DNA from: Effrenium voratum
Lineage: Eukaryota > Sar > Dinophyceae > Suessiales > Symbiodiniaceae
Assembly: GCA_963377175.1 (NCBI GenBank)
Contig: CAUJNA010003794.1
Span: 1,199,167-1,263,166, forward strand
Reading direction: 5' to 3'
Length of the DNA: 64,000 bases
This document shows positions 23,171 through 34,329 of the stretch, piece after piece. The notes below the pieces were generated by a model. The model did no database searches and was not told the DNA's origin. It was given only the letters and a program-made list of their open reading frames with translations. The position numbers were made by a program, and so were the translations under genes. Every line of letters begins with the position of its first letter. Position 1 is the first letter of the stretch.

Positions 23171-24379
23171 CCTCGACTTCCTCCCAATGGGTGGGCGGAT
23201 GTGGGTGGTGTGGTGGTGGTTTCCCATGTATTTTTTAGCCGCTACACGAAACCAGCAAAAGTTACTTCCCCCCCAATTGGTGGGCTACAACCAAGGCGAA
23301 ACCACCACCTAAGGGTTACCTGGTTCCCTTTGGATAATTGAAACCCCAGAGAAGCAAACCCCATGGACCATGGCCTTCAGTGGATTCAGGGCAGGACACA
23401 GACCCGGTTGAACCAAAGGTTGAAGCTGCGCCAAGGAAGCCAAAAGGACCTCACCGCCCAGATTTCAGCTTCTCCTTTCCCTGTTTGTAGGACACCCCCT
23501 CAAAAAAAAGAGGGGTTGTCCGTTTGGTTGCCTCTAAAACCCACAAAAGAAAAGGTCCCCTGAAAAAAGTCAACACAACCATATGGCAATGCTTGGGTGG
23601 GCAATTCTTGTGTGCTCACCACCCCACATCGCCATCTGTCCCTGGTAGGGTTGCTCCGCAAATGTCCCGACACCGGGGATTTCGATGATGCCGACCCAAC
23701 GCAAAGCCACGCCCCCACAAATCTTCGACTGTTGACAGGGATCCTTACATTATACACCTGAACATTGCCTTGTAAATGGTGGTTTCCCTTTATATTTGGT
23801 GAAAACAGCCATGTTTCAAATGGACAACATGTATCTTTTAAGGAGCCCTGCTTGAGGCTTGGTGATGTCTACCTCAGCTTTTGCCCGACCCAAAGTGCGA
23901 TCGGTGATTCTGGCCCATACTCAGCGAGTCTGGAACTTCTACTGCAATAACTAAACAGCTAGAATGGGGCACGCCGGGGTCTTTAAAGCCCCGAAAACAA
24001 ATTCGTGATAGAAGAAGAAGACTGCGAATCATTATAATCATGATCATGACTAAGTTTGATTAATTTGATTTTGGCCCTGATGGCCATGACAAGTAAGTCA
24101 TGACTAAATCCTTCTCGCCCCGGACCATTCAAAGCATTTTCAAAGGAATATACGTCGTGCTGGAAGTCTCGGGCCCCGACAGCTGCGCGTGCGACTGCAC
24201 CTGAAAAGGACGGCTTTTGGTGAAAACTGTCCTGAATCCGGTTTTTAGAACCGAAAGAATAACAAGAAACATATTCAATCATTTTAGGAAATGGACTGTC
24301 ATTCCCCCCTTTTTTTACCAACAGAATCGAATACAACACAATATTCATTGCAGCAAATGGAACGATTATAGTATAAGCA

Positions 24380-24475
24380 ATGGAGAAGCATGAGCAGATC
24401 CTCAATGCCCACTTCTCGGATCGAGCGGTTGTGCTTCCTTCAGCCAGCCTTCTTGCTGGTGCGGCAGCTGAATGA
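24380..24475 (+). CDS. Exon-like island starting with ATG
   Basis: ATG at 24380 opens a frame reading MEKHEQILNAHFSDRAVVLP and then SASLLAGAAAE to a TGA. A GT donor (CTG/GTGCGG) occurs inside. The opposite strand carries a 184-codon open frame (23983-24537) with lower coding character. Strand is uncertain. Confidence 0.35.
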   Translation: MEKHEQILNAHFSDRAVVLPSASLLAGAAAE

Positions 24476-25231
24476 CGAGTCCCGGTGGGAAGGAAATGAA
24501 CCGGTTTTGGCTCCCGGAGAAAGGAAGCCATACTCACTGGCTGAGTGGATGGCCCAAGAAAAGTTCAAACTTTATAATTACCACTAAAATGGTCTTCAAA
24601 AAAAAAGGTTTAAAGTTTATGAACTCGGGAAGTGAGCATAGGATGGATTTTTCTTTTTCTCGGGGCTCCTTCCCTGCCTATCGAACCAAGTCTTGGAACT
24701 CCCAAGGCTTGACACCAACCATGCGTAGGGGGGGGGGGGGGAAACCTAGTGTGGTGCCCTCGTCTACCTAGAGTCTCCATGACCCTTAAAAAATGGGGTC
24801 ACTACCCTAAATATTGGGTTCATGGACCTATCTTTAAAGGGTCATGGAGACTCCAGGTATGCTTTTTCCGAGCCCCAGGGATCCTTGACCCCAAGCAGGG
24901 CGCGACTTTGTGCGAGTTCATGGCTCCAAACTAGTTACAGAGCGCCCATTGGGCAGAGGGCACCCCAAAGAAGAAAAGCATCGAAACGCTTGACATGTGA
25001 GCTATGGGTGGAAATGGTGCGCCCTCTGAACATGGTTGCTCAAACATAATTCTCCAAGAAATACCAACTATTTGAGAGACTGGGGGACTGTATTAGATCT
25101 AGTGCAACTGACATGGCTGACCAATGAAAGACTGCACGCCTCAAAATGCGCCAAAAAGCGCACTACCAGGGTCCCCCGGTTCTACTATCTAAAAAGTTGT
25201 CTCACCTACCGAGGGCTAGGGGGGTCCCCAG

Positions 25232-25295
25232 TTCCATTTCTCTCTTGCCCAAGGGAAAATGGAACCAGAAAAACTGGCCTGTCCGCAGATCCCCC
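25232..25295 (+). CDS. Exon upstream of a GC-AG family-G intron
   Basis: After the acceptor gggtccccag the 64-nt exon reads FHFSLAQGKMEPEKLACPQI and P plus one base. It ends directly before GCCAAAAG, the 5' end of the family-G element. Removing 25296-25387 joins it in phase (C+AA, Gln) to TEIYISSVFRGMHRVQPG. No family is recognised. Confidence 0.6.
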
Positions 25296-25387
25296 GCCAA
25301 AAGTTTAACTTTTAGCGGGTTAAATGGAAACCCCCACTAAACACTAAAAAAACTAAAAAGCGAAGGGGATGGCTGGGAGCCATCAAG
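25296..25387 (+). repeat. Family G element acting as a GC-AG intron
   Basis: Starts GCCAAAAGTTTAACTTTTAG and ends GGCTGGGAGCCATCAAG. Its middle is 'taaatggaaacccccacta'. Related copies: 5596-5640 (partial), 11700-11775, 30963-31053, 33530-33580, 34601-34679, 49370-49465, 62088-62161, 62448-62552; a reversed copy is at 40910-40974. The 5' end is GC and the 3' end AAG. Removal joins 25232-25295 and 25388-25479 in phase. Confidence 0.7.
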
Positions 25388-25479
25388 AAACGGAGATCTA
25401 CATCTCCTCAGTCTTCCGCGGCATGCACCGAGTGCAGCCAGGGATTCCCTTTTTCTTATTGCAGAAGTGGCATGGGTAG
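25388..25479 (+). CDS. Exon downstream of a GC-AG family-G intron
   Basis: Starting right after the element's terminal CCATCAAG, the frame reads TEIYISSVFRGMHRVQPGIP and FFLLQKWHG to a TAG. It is in phase with the preceding exon only if the 92-bp element is removed. Another frame is also open here, so the pair should be tested with transcripts. Confidence 0.58.
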
Positions 25480-26867
25480 TAGAATGAAATTGGAGACAGC
25501 TGGATGAGTTTGAAAGGAAAACCACAAGGAACACCACCAATTTTCGAGGGTCCAACCTTAAAAAGAAAGGCCAATTTACGTCTACACCATAATTTTGGGG
25601 GTCAAACCGGAAACAAACAGGCCCATTTACGTCTACGGGTCATTTCAAGGGACCCAAACGTCATTTGTCCCCTGGCGCTTCTGTCCGAAAAGCGCGCGCG
25701 CGCCTGCTTCGCATACCCAGAACCGTTCTGGCCGGGGTCGCTCAAGGAATTTGAAGATTCTTTCCAATCATCGTTCTTTTCCAAAACCGGCCGTTTGCCT
25801 GGGGTTCCGGAGGTTTTCTAGAAAGAAGGATCCGTGGAAAGAATGGAAATGGAAGGCGGCACTCGAAAAATGCCATCCTCTGCTTAGATGGTCTGGGACG
25901 AATCGCAAAATGGCTACTAGGTCCTCCAGGTTTGAGAGGTTAGAATCAGTTGGTACCAACTTTGCTAGCGTAGTCTATTTTACTAGGGGAACCCTCCCCC
26001 AAAAAAGGGGTGAGAAAGGGCACTACTGGGGGACCTGAGCTAGTAACCCTGGTGTCAGTAGACTTTCAACTGGGTTACAGCCAGGGCTACTCCCGGACCA
26101 CCTAAGCAAGTGCTTAAGTCCCCTGGGACAAATTAAAGCCTGGAAAAAAAATGAAGCAAACATGTCCAACAGGGGGAAATGACAAATGCTCTCAAGCAAA
26201 TGGAAGCAATTCCCTCACAATTCTACAAGTATTTGTGTACCACTTCTGTGTGTTTTTAGATATTGATTTACTGTAAATGATGCCTTTGTCCCAAACGACG
26301 CAGGGCTCCAAGTTTTCAGTAAGCCTATGAGCTTGTTCGGGGACAGGTGAAAACGCTGAAAAGCGGACAAAACTTGAAGCCTCAAATGATAGGACCCACG
26401 GACCCTCAACCCTGGGGGGGTCCTGGAAGACCACGTTCCTCTTGAAGGGAAATTTTTGGGTGCGAGGTTGGTGGACACAAGGGCGCTAGTTGTCCACTCA
26501 TTCTAGGGGTACCTTCCCCATTCTTTCTAGGGATCCTTCTTTCTAGAAAACATCCAGAATCCCAGGGAAAACGTTTTGTGTGTGAAAAGAACGATGGTTG
26601 AAAAGACTGGGGAATCAAGCCCTACAGTCATGAAAGTGGACCCTTGTCCTTGGAGCATGGCCTGAACCAAAGCACGATCGAACACCACGATCGGTAAGCG
26701 TGATTGTTCCGGAACTTAGATGGAATCGCTCAATGGCTGGCAACCCTGGTTACAGGGGTCTTACAACCATTGTAAGTGGGTTGCAACCAGGGTTTCTAGC
26801 CATTTAGCTAGCTCCCAGACCATCCAAGAAGAAGGGTATTGCAACCAACATGATGGACGTGACTTCA

Positions 26868-26984
26868 AGCATTTGTCAGGTAGTTTGACGGAGGATTCTG
26901 GCACATGCCACAGCATGCAGATGGCGGCTTGTTTCAGGGGCCCGTGCGCTACAAACTGGGAGAAATCTCGGATACCCAAGTGCT
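26868..26984 (-). CDS. Unidentified minus-strand exon
   Basis: After the acceptor tcatggcag the frame reads GIKHLGIRDFSQFVAHGPLK and then QAAICMLWHVPESSVKLPDK, ending near a GT donor (GAA/GTCACG). It lies just beside the family-E element at 26718-26830. The composition is strongly protein-like (Trp, Cys, His). No domain is recognised. Confidence 0.58.
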
Positions 26985-27371
26985 TGATTCCGCTGCCATG
27001 AGTACGTTGTCACCTCGGCTCTTTTGGTATCACAAAAAAACCACTAGAGTGCGCAACCCCCCGCCATCTTCCTCTTGTTTCCCAAAGAGTGGCTCCTCAT
27101 ACAGCTTGGAATCAGCGGGACTGCCGCGTGCTTGGACATCTCCTTAGAACAGGGCGTTGTGTGTTTCAATCTGTTCGGAGGAAGGCGAGCAATTGCGACG
27201 TGCTTCCAAGTTGCGCTCGTGTGCGGCTCGTTCTGCGGATATGTGCGCTCGTGTTGCGGGTATTCGCGCTCGTTTCGCGCTTTGATTTCTGCGCGCTGCC
27301 TTTCTGCAACCGATCATCTTGGAGGACAGCTCGGCTTTGGGAAACGCGAAGCATGAACAAGTGTACGTTTA

Positions 27372-27512
27372 TCATATCTTGGTGACAACCCCTGGTTTTG
27401 CACTACTCTTGGGCTCAGGGAAGACATTTGGGTAACGAACGACTTCGGCCACAAACCTGCCATGCGAGTGTCGCGATACCCGGTCCTTGTAGTTGAGGCC
27501 ATGCGCTGTCAT
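27372..27512 (-). CDS. Unidentified minus-strand open frame from ATG
   Basis: An ATG at 27512 opens 46 codons reading MTAHGLNYKDRVSRHSHGRF, then VAEVVRYPNVFPEPKSSAKP to a TGA at 27372. G/C third positions are frequent. Overlapping frames are open too. The ATG may be internal, since upstream sequence in frame has a stop just before it. Confidence 0.48.
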   Translation of the reverse strand: MTAHGLNYKDRVSRHSHGRFVAEVVRYPNVFPEPKSSAKPGVVTKI

Positions 27513-28091
27513 CGGGTTTTAGACGGTTTCGACCCCTAATGTCAGAAATCCGCCCTGCTCTTATCACTCCGGTGTAGGCCACTCTGCTGGTTTCGGCTGG
27601 GCATGCCCGTTGCACCCACCAAGCCCAGAAACAACCCCCTGATGCGAAGTGGTTTTTGTCCAACTGCCCAGTGCTGGGTCCAACTGCCCAACTGCCTAGC
27701 AAAAACATGTCCAGTGCTGGGTCTGATGCCAGCACCTTGGGTCCTTTGTCGCCGTTGTGTTTATGTCCGACTAGCATCTGTCCATGTGCCGTCCGAGCCA
27801 AAGGAGAGGGTGCAGCACCGGATAAGCAAATTTCAAAGGGAAGGAAAAGGAAAACCCAAAGGCGACCAGAAGCGAAGCCAATGTCTAACCAAAGGGAAGG
27901 ACAAGAAACCCAAAGGCGACCGGAAGCAAGCATACGTTACATGGACACCAACCATTTGACACTGCAAGGCTTGAAAGCGGATCATCACCAGAAACAAGAC
28001 CACCTGGCGCAGGTAAAAATACACAGTTAAAGGACCCATCAGGCGGCAATGCTTGAGTCCTCCCAAACAAAACGTCCCACGTTTTGGGTAA

Positions 28092-28217
28092 TACTGTGGA
28101 TGGACGAAATCCTGCACCACCCAAGAAACCCTGGAATGATGATTCCCTTGTAAATACCAACAAACAGTGGTTTCCCATGGTCTCAAAGTGGTGCAGGATT
28201 TCGTCCCCCCACAGTAC
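28092..28217. repeat. Family B inverted-repeat element (type copy)
   Basis: About 125-130 bp with termini TACTGTGGATGGACGAAAT and ATTTCGTCCATCCACAGTA, and an inner 'ataccaacaaacaatggttt' part. Other copies: 16622-16754 (decayed), 17450-17566 (partial), 21612-21737, 37610-37696 (half), 39655-39783, 43280-43404, 43682-43816, 50193-50329, 59093-59211. Each end contains GTGGATGG outward and CCATCCACAG inward, so both orientations offer a GT donor and an AG acceptor. Confidence 0.85.
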
Positions 28218-28744
28218 GAGGATCCCCTCCTGAAGCAACAGGAAACCAATTCTTTGCTTCCACAAGCTGGCGCGCTTCTTCTGCGTCCTGCAAACCAACT
28301 TAAATGGCCATGCAGTCATGTCATTTCGGCTTCTCAACCACATGCCACAAAAACACCTTAGCAGGGAGGCAAACGTGAGCTCGGGCGAAGATTTGCCATT
28401 TTTCGGGTTCTGTCAACCAAACCATGTCCATACCGGGAGGCTTCAACAGGCCTCAGAGATGTTCAAAGGGCCCCTGTTTTGGCAGATGCCCAATGCTTGA
28501 CACCTTCAACAAAACAACTGCACCTGTCATGACTGCTGCCACCCATTCCTTTCACCTCTATCTCGTCATCTCACTCAGAGACGAGTCAAGGGATGAAGAT
28601 TGATAGGTGAGGAATGGCCTCTCTTTGCTGCAGCATCTAGGTGTGGCACTGCTCCTAGGACCGCATGAAGAACACTGCAAAACAAACGATTGGAATCAAT
28701 GATAGTCCCTGGGGGACACGCCCGAACGCACGAAAAGTGGATTT

Positions 28745-28990
28745 CCAGGACCGGTCCCGGGACCGGTCCCGGGACCGGTCCTGGGACCAGTCCTGGGACC
28801 GGTCCTGGGACCGGTCCTGGGACTGGTCCTGGGACCAGTCCTGGGACCGGTCCTGGGACCGGTCCTGGGACTGGTCCTGGGACCCTGGATTACTTGTAGT
28901 CAGCCAAGACCGGTCCTGGGACCGGTGCCGGGACCAGGGTCCCGGGACCAGTGGTCCTGGTCCCGGCCAGGACCGCTCCAGACGCCTTTC
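28745..28990. repeat. 12-bp palindromic minisatellite
   Basis: About 18 units related to GGGACCGGTCCT, each nearly its own reverse complement. Variants have ACTGGTCC. In one frame it encodes a Trp-Asp-Arg-Ser repeat, in another Gly-Pro-Gly-Thr. It could fold into many alternative hairpins. Confidence 0.92.
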
Positions 28991-29557
28991 CAACTGGCAC
29001 CCGTGTTTCAGGACACTGCGCCAGACTGGGACCAGCCTGTCCCGGTCCCTGCCGGCGACCGGTCCAGGGCAACTTCGGGAGGGCCAGTTTCAGGGCGCTC
29101 CCGGGCCAACTCGAAGTGACTTGGGCGCAAGCCGGCCCAAGCGGTAATTAACGGACTAGCTGCCATATTTCTGACTTTTCCGTTAATCCTTGTTTGTGGT
29201 CGTAGAGGATCTTATAAGTGGTCCCTGGGTTTGCGAACGTGTTTCAGGACCGGTCCTTGTGACTTTTCCCTTAATGCGCCGAGGGTCGGCGGCAGCAGGC
29301 GGGAGCCTGGTTAATATATCTTTGTCTGTCTGGTTAGTGGAAAACAAAGGGACCCCAAAAAGCAAAACAAAAACGAAAAGGGGAGCTAATTCTGGGGAAG
29401 CTCATATCACGATAAAACATGCGCTGTCTAGAGTGTAGACGATGCGAACATCTAGCACCTCATTCTGAGACCACGCGTGGATGCTGATGGACAGAATCTA
29501 CCGAGCTAATGAACCCCTGGTTGAGTATATATAATATATTCCTATCTAACGTTGTAG

Positions 29558-29685
29558 GAGTGTCCCACTTCCTTGGGGGGAACCACTATTGGGGGGAACA
29601 CCCCGTCGATGAATCCTTCGTGCGTCCCAAGCATCCGCCGGTCCGCCTGAAGGAGCGCTCCATCCGCTTTTTCACGCCATTCGCG
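29558..29685 (+). CDS. Plus-strand exon with clear splice sites
   Basis: A 128-nt exon lies between the acceptor taacgttgtag and the donor TTCGCG/GTGAGAG. It reads VSHFLGGNHYWGEHPVDESF, then VRPKHPPVRLKERSIRFFTP. Third positions are strongly G/C. It ends in phase 0. I do not recognise the family; it is one of the cleanest exons in the window. Confidence 0.68.
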
Positions 29686-29789
29686 GTGAGAGCGCAACCT
29701 CTTTGAGGTGTCGGTCGCAAATGCCAATTTCCAAATCCACCCCTGTGGGTGGATTCTCGGGCTGGAGCGCATCTTGGATGCCAAATTGG

Positions 29790-29928
29790 CATTAAGTTCG
29801 TCTGGACCAAGGAATTGGGGACCCTTTGGACACCAAAATTGCTGTGGGTCTTCCCAAAGCTCATGGCATTGTCAAACCCACATCCCCAAGATCGCTATCT
29901 TCGGTGAGACCGGGTCCGCCTGCATGCA
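29790..29928 (+). CDS. Plus-strand exon before family-A element
   Basis: The frame reads RLDQGIGDPLDTKIAVGLPK and then AHGIVKPTSPRSLSSVRPGP up to the family-A element at 29929-30022. Other plus frames are open, so the frame is moderate. It is probably in the same gene as 29558-29685. Confidence 0.45.
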
Positions 29929-30020
29929 CCCAGAGTCTCCATGACCCTTAAAAAATGGGTCCATGACCTCTTAATCTTGGGTAATGACCAACCATTTTTA
30001 AGCATCAGAAGGTAACTCCA

Positions 30021-30236
30021 GGCAGAGCCGGTTGTGAATCCGACCCCACTTCTGCACACCACAGGCGTCCGAAGCGAAAAAGATTTGAGGTGCAAATGCT
30101 TCGGCCGCAGGCTGCTGCGCCAGCCGGAGCGAAGAGACAAGGTGACTTCTGTGGACCTGAGTTCATGGACTTCAGTCGCCAGTTGATTTGGGCCATTTTA
30201 CACAGTTTGTTTACTTTTGTTGGCGATTGGTTTTGA
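30021..30236 (+). CDS. Plus-strand exon after family-A element
   Basis: Starting at the element's terminal CTCCAG, the frame reads AGCESDPTSAHHRRPKRKRF, then EVQMLRPQAAAPAGAKRQGD and a hydrophobic end, with a stop near 30236. The basic RRPKRKR run could be a nuclear signal. A second plus frame with G/C-rich third positions is also open, so the frame is not settled. Confidence 0.45.
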   Translation, partial: GRAGCESDPTSAHHRRPKRKRFEVQMLRPQAAAPAGAKRQGDFCGPEFMDFSRQLIWAILHSLFTFVGDWF

Positions 30237-31374
30237 AACTGCTTCACACCTTTGGCACTGAACAGGAAAGGCTGCCCCAAACCGAGGATTTCGGTGGACT
30301 TTCAGGAATACTGACTAAACACAAAGGCCAATCTGACTTCCGATCGAGTGGATGGGCCACACAAAGTGACCAAACTGTTCATTTACCACTAAAATGGTCC
30401 AAATCAAAAAGCGACTAAAGTCCGTGAACTCTCTGAGTGAGCAAAAGGGCATCGTTGAAGAGCTGGGACGATATGATCCAGCTTTGGGCTGCTCTTCAAA
30501 GGCCCCCCTCATAACGTCATAAGTGACGGGTTCGGCGTTGTTTTAGGGCCTTCTGCGATAGTCAATCACAGGAGATGTGGGTACCTTTCGTGGACATCAT
30601 TTAGGTGGGGATTCATGTCCACCAATCACATATGACCAAAACCATATGACTAGCCCCAAATACACACCAGCCCATTCTAAACTCCACTCCAATCTGGGTC
30701 TGTCTTTTGTGGGGGTATCTTCTTGTTTGGTGGTTTCAAAGGGAGACCAAATGGCAAACCACCCATTTTGGGGGGCCCGGAAAAAAACAAATGAGCCACC
30801 CATCTGCAACTCGAAGGCCCAACATCGAGCCCAAGCGATTGGCTGACTCAGCAGCCCGGCGACCGAGGATCGAGGGACCCCGTCGAGGCTCGCAGCGATC
30901 AAAGCTCATGACTTTTCTAAGGGCCAACTTACATACCCCACCTGGGCTGCCCTCAGACCCCTCGCAAAAAGTTAACCTCTTAGTGGGTTAAATATAAACC
31001 CCCACTATACACTAAAAAGCTAAAAAACTAAGGGGATGGATGCACCACCAAGTATAGGACTTTTTAAGGGACGGATTTTGGGGTATGTACCTTGCCCATG
31101 TATAACCACTAATGTTGGGGTGTGTCCATTTGGGGTATGCAAGTTGGACCTTAGAACTTTTGGCCCTGCCGAAATGGTAGTAAAATCAAAGCAACTAACT
31201 GTGCCGAAAACCGCTATAACCTTTATAACCTAGTATACTTGAATAGTCTGGAAGTTGGCTAAATGGCTATGGAAACCTTGGTTGTAACCCACTTACAATG
31301 GTTGCAAGCCCCTGTAACCAGGGTTCTCGCTATTTAGCTAAGTCCCAGACCATTTGAGTAACCTTTCTCAGGGA

Positions 31375-31496
31375 TCCTGACATTATACACCTGAACATTG
31401 CAACTTGTAAATGGTGGTGTCCCTTTTATTTTGGTGTTGAAAAAGCCAGCCAGGTTTCAAATGGGCAAGCAAATGTATCTTTTAAAGAGCCCTGGT
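31375..31496. repeat. Family K element (type copy)
   Basis: Starts CAGGGATCCTGACATTATAC, then 'aacattgcaacttgtaaatgg' and ends 'atcttttaaagagccctgg'. Other copies: 2222-2275 (partial), 23738-23855, 49920-50045. The ends CAGGGATC / GAGCCCTG are imperfectly inverted. Confidence 0.7.
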
Positions 31497-31638
31497 AGAT
31501 GACATGTGTTTGTCTCAAAATCAAGAATCGGAGTGCATGGGTTCGTCTCTACCCGCAGTCTACTTGACTCTTTAAAAATGGGGGTCACTTCCCCCAAAGT
31601 TAAGGGAGCCCTGTTTCTGTACAACCAATTCTGTGAAG

Positions 31639-31707
31639 CTTGGAGCTTTGCACTCGATCACTTGCGGTTGAAGCTCATGAAGGTGAACCGGGACGCCTGG
31701 CGTATCG
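31639..31707 (+). CDS. Small plus-strand exon
   Basis: After the acceptor ttctgtgaag the frame reads WSFALDHLRLKLMKVNRDAW and RI, ending at a GT donor (ATCG/GTGGATG). The 69-nt exon has G/C-rich third positions. It may continue the gene at 29.56-30.2 kb. Confidence 0.55.
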
Positions 31708-33235
31708 GTGGATGCCCCGCGGTAGATTTGTGAAACGGCCAGGTCAGTCCGCCAGTAGGTCCCATCCTATTGGTTATAGATCATGTTATGGATCCAGCCG
31801 CTCATCCTTAAGGTCAATCCTAGGTCCTCCAATAGAGAGGTTAGAATATCCCACTAGCATGGCAACTGACAGGGGGTCCCTTCAAAAAGAAATTCGTGTT
31901 CCAGGTACCGCTTGACAGGTGCCATGTTAGTTGGAGGAAGGGTACCAACTGATTTCTGTAGTCGATTTTAGTAGGGGAACCCCTCCCCAAAAAAAGAAAC
32001 GGTAAAAGGGCACTACTTGGGGGGGACCTAGGCATCTATTTCCGACCGAAACAACTAGAAAGGCCACCCATGCTTTGGATTTGTTGGGTCATTGGAAAAG
32101 CTTGGGTTACGGTCCGCTTGGAAGAAAAATGCCCATAGTCAAGTGAGTGGTTGTTCAATCAATCATCCCCTTTCAGCTGGGCGATGCAATCGGAAAACAA
32201 CTACCCACACTTCACCCCCGGAGTAGGAGGAACTGGTCCAGGATCCCCTGCTATAAAAAAAAAAAAAAAAAAGAAAAAAATGAGGGTTAAATGGAAACCC
32301 AATCGTTAAACCCTAAACAACTACCTGGAGTCTCCTTCTGACCCGAATGGTGTTCCCCTTGTTGTTTCCCTTCAAAACAAACGCCTTTACAGGGTACCTT
32401 CAAAAAGGGACGAGACGAGCCGCCCATGTGCTTGGAACATGGGCAGGTGATGGTAGCCATTCTTCTCACGCCACACATTTCCGGCCGGGCTGCGGAAACT
32501 GCAACTTCTTTGGTGATAGAAGGCCTTTCACAGTGGCGGTGCAGGCCCCGTCAGAGTGAGGACGGTGAGGCAAATATTGTGCAAACAACCACAGCCTTCT
32601 CAGATGCCCAGTGGCCAAGGGAAAAAAAGGGCATCCCTTTTGGCTGGTTGACTTTTAAAGGGAACCCTTCCGAAAAAAAAAAATGGAAAAAGAGGCACCA
32701 CTGGGCACCTGGGCCTTGTGCCCGGGTGAGGGAAACCCAAAACGAGAAGTGCAACAACGGCAGTTAAACATGTTGGAGCAAGGGCTCGACCAAGCCCACC
32801 TTGGTGCCGGATCGGTGGTGCAGCGGCATTTCCCATCCCCTTCCCACAAGTGTTGTGCGTGAACGGACCACCCTCTACAAGAATCAGGGGTGCAAATGCC
32901 CAGCAATCCATGCCACAAGTTCAGGACCTGATTTATTGCCCAAGGCCCAGCTCAATTTCAAATTGGCCCAAAGTTATCATCATCTTCCAGCTCCTCAGCT
33001 CATCCCATTTATTGCCCCAGCTCAATTTTATATTGGCCCTAGGCCAAGGGATGATGCTCGAAGCCACCAGGTCACCAAAGGATCGCACATATATGTGCGC
33101 GGTATGGGTCAAAACTTCTTTTGGTCTCCGTTTCGACCAAGCTGCAAAGGGCCCAAAACACACAACACCCACCCAGTGGAACCCATGATGCACAAGAGGT
33201 AAGGAACCCTGGCAACAAAGGCTGCATGTATACGC

Positions 33236-33275
<40 letters not shown>

Positions 33276-33287
33276 GTATATATATAA
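33236..33287. repeat. AT-rich dinucleotide arrays
   Basis: (TA)n with TATG interruptions. Similar short arrays are at 1139-1165, 6386-6423, 40093-40142 and 40338-40382. Confidence 0.9.
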
Positions 33288-33589
33288 CCCCCGGGTATTC
33301 TGGGAATTCAGGCCCCCTTTTGGTCCAAAATTGCCATGGATTCATATATAGACCCATACAACCCTGGTTACTATAGTCTAGGTCCTCCAGTCCAGATGTT
33401 AGAATAAGTTGGTACCGTTTCTTTCTCATTTTTATTTTTCGTAGGGTTCGGAACCCTCCCAACCAGAAAAGGGGTGAGAAAGGGCACCTAGCTGGGGACC
33501 TAGTAGTGCTTGGTTGCTTTCTGCTCCTCTGCTAAAAGTTTAACTTTTAGTGGTTCAACACGGAACACCCGCTAGTTGGCCAAAAAAAG

Positions 33590-33807
33590 AAGTGGAAGCA
33601 AAATGCCCTTTTTGGGGTTCACTGCCCGCGGCCGCGCGAGTCTCTGGGTGCCTTCTTGGTAGCCGCTGCTGCAGCAGCCTGTGAAGCTTCCGGTTCCTCT
33701 TTTCGGTTTATCACAAATCAAAGACTCCAGCACTTCAGGAGTCTTCGCGGGATGGACCGAACAGCCTCGAGACACGTTCACCACCTTCAAGGGCATGTCA
33801 GTTGTCT
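33590..33807 (-). CDS. Minus-strand exon beyond a family-J element
   Basis: Directly after the family-J terminus CCCCTAG the frame reads KTTDMPLKVVNVSRGCSVHP, then AKTPEVLESLICDKPKRGTG and a Cys/Gly/Ser-rich end. It probably continues the gene whose exons are 33948-34284 and 34330-34426. The plus strand is also open over 33650-33800. Confidence 0.45.
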
Positions 33808-33947
33808 TCTAGGGGTACCTTCCATTTCCATTCTTTACAGGGATCCGAATCTTTCTAGAAAACCACCTTAAAAACCCTGGGGACATGGCGATCGGCTTTT
33901 GAAAAGAACGATGGCTGACTTCCGAATGGACCAGGAATCAACCCCTA
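33808..33947. repeat. Family J element (type copy)
   Basis: About 140 bp, starting CTAGGGGTACCTTCCATTTC and ending GGAATCAACCCCTAG, with 'ttctagaaaacc' and 'gaaaagaacgatgg' inside. Other copies: 8490-8690 (decayed, with a GGAT microsatellite), 9850-9975, 17080-17190, 25760-25860, 26500-26625, 37905-38045, 38750-38870 (three partial motifs). The ends CTAGGGG / CCCCTAG form an inverted repeat, and the minus-strand end CCCCTAG touches coding islands at 33807 and 37905. Confidence 0.75.
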
Positions 33948-34284
33948 GATCCATTCCTCTGGGCCGTCAGATCCCCCTCTTTCCAATCACGGAAGTGGAT
34001 AAGGGCTTCCCCAACAGGAAAGTAGTCTTGCAAAATTCGAGTGTCAGCTTCCACTATTGTTGGAGGAAGTAGGCGAAGGAACCGGATGGCTGGCTTCGCC
34101 ACCAAGTCCTGTGAAAGGTGGTCCATGTTTTCCAATGCGATCCGGAATTCGTTTTCCCCACGGGAACGAATGCCGGTCTTCAGATTGGCTGGGAAAAACC
34201 AATATGACAGCAACTCGGCGAGGTCTCCCCTCTCAAAACCCCAAATGCAGCCCCCATCGTCAAACACATCCAAGACTTCCGGTG
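33948..34284 (-). CDS. Long minus-strand exon, unidentified
   Basis: One of the longest protein-like frames without internal repeats: it reads APEVLDVFDDGGCIWGFERG, then DLAELLSYWFFPANLKTGIR, later ALENMDHLSQDLVAKPAIRF and RLLPPTIVEADTRILQDYFP. It ends against the family-J element at 33808-33947. The fold is unknown; it has hydrophobic helices mixed with acidic residues. It is offset by one frame from 34330-34426, so a small intron or a frameshift lies near 34.28-34.33 kb. Confidence 0.7.
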
Positions 34285-34329
34285 CTTTTTTTGTCAGGTC
34301 TGGTGCCTCCCAAGTTTCCTGTTGACTTG

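Noticed and set aside
27160..27350. Possible CRISPR-like array of 'gcgctcgt' repeats
   Set aside because: The units are irregular and short, with no spacers of constant length; it is an imperfect local repeat in GC-rich DNA.
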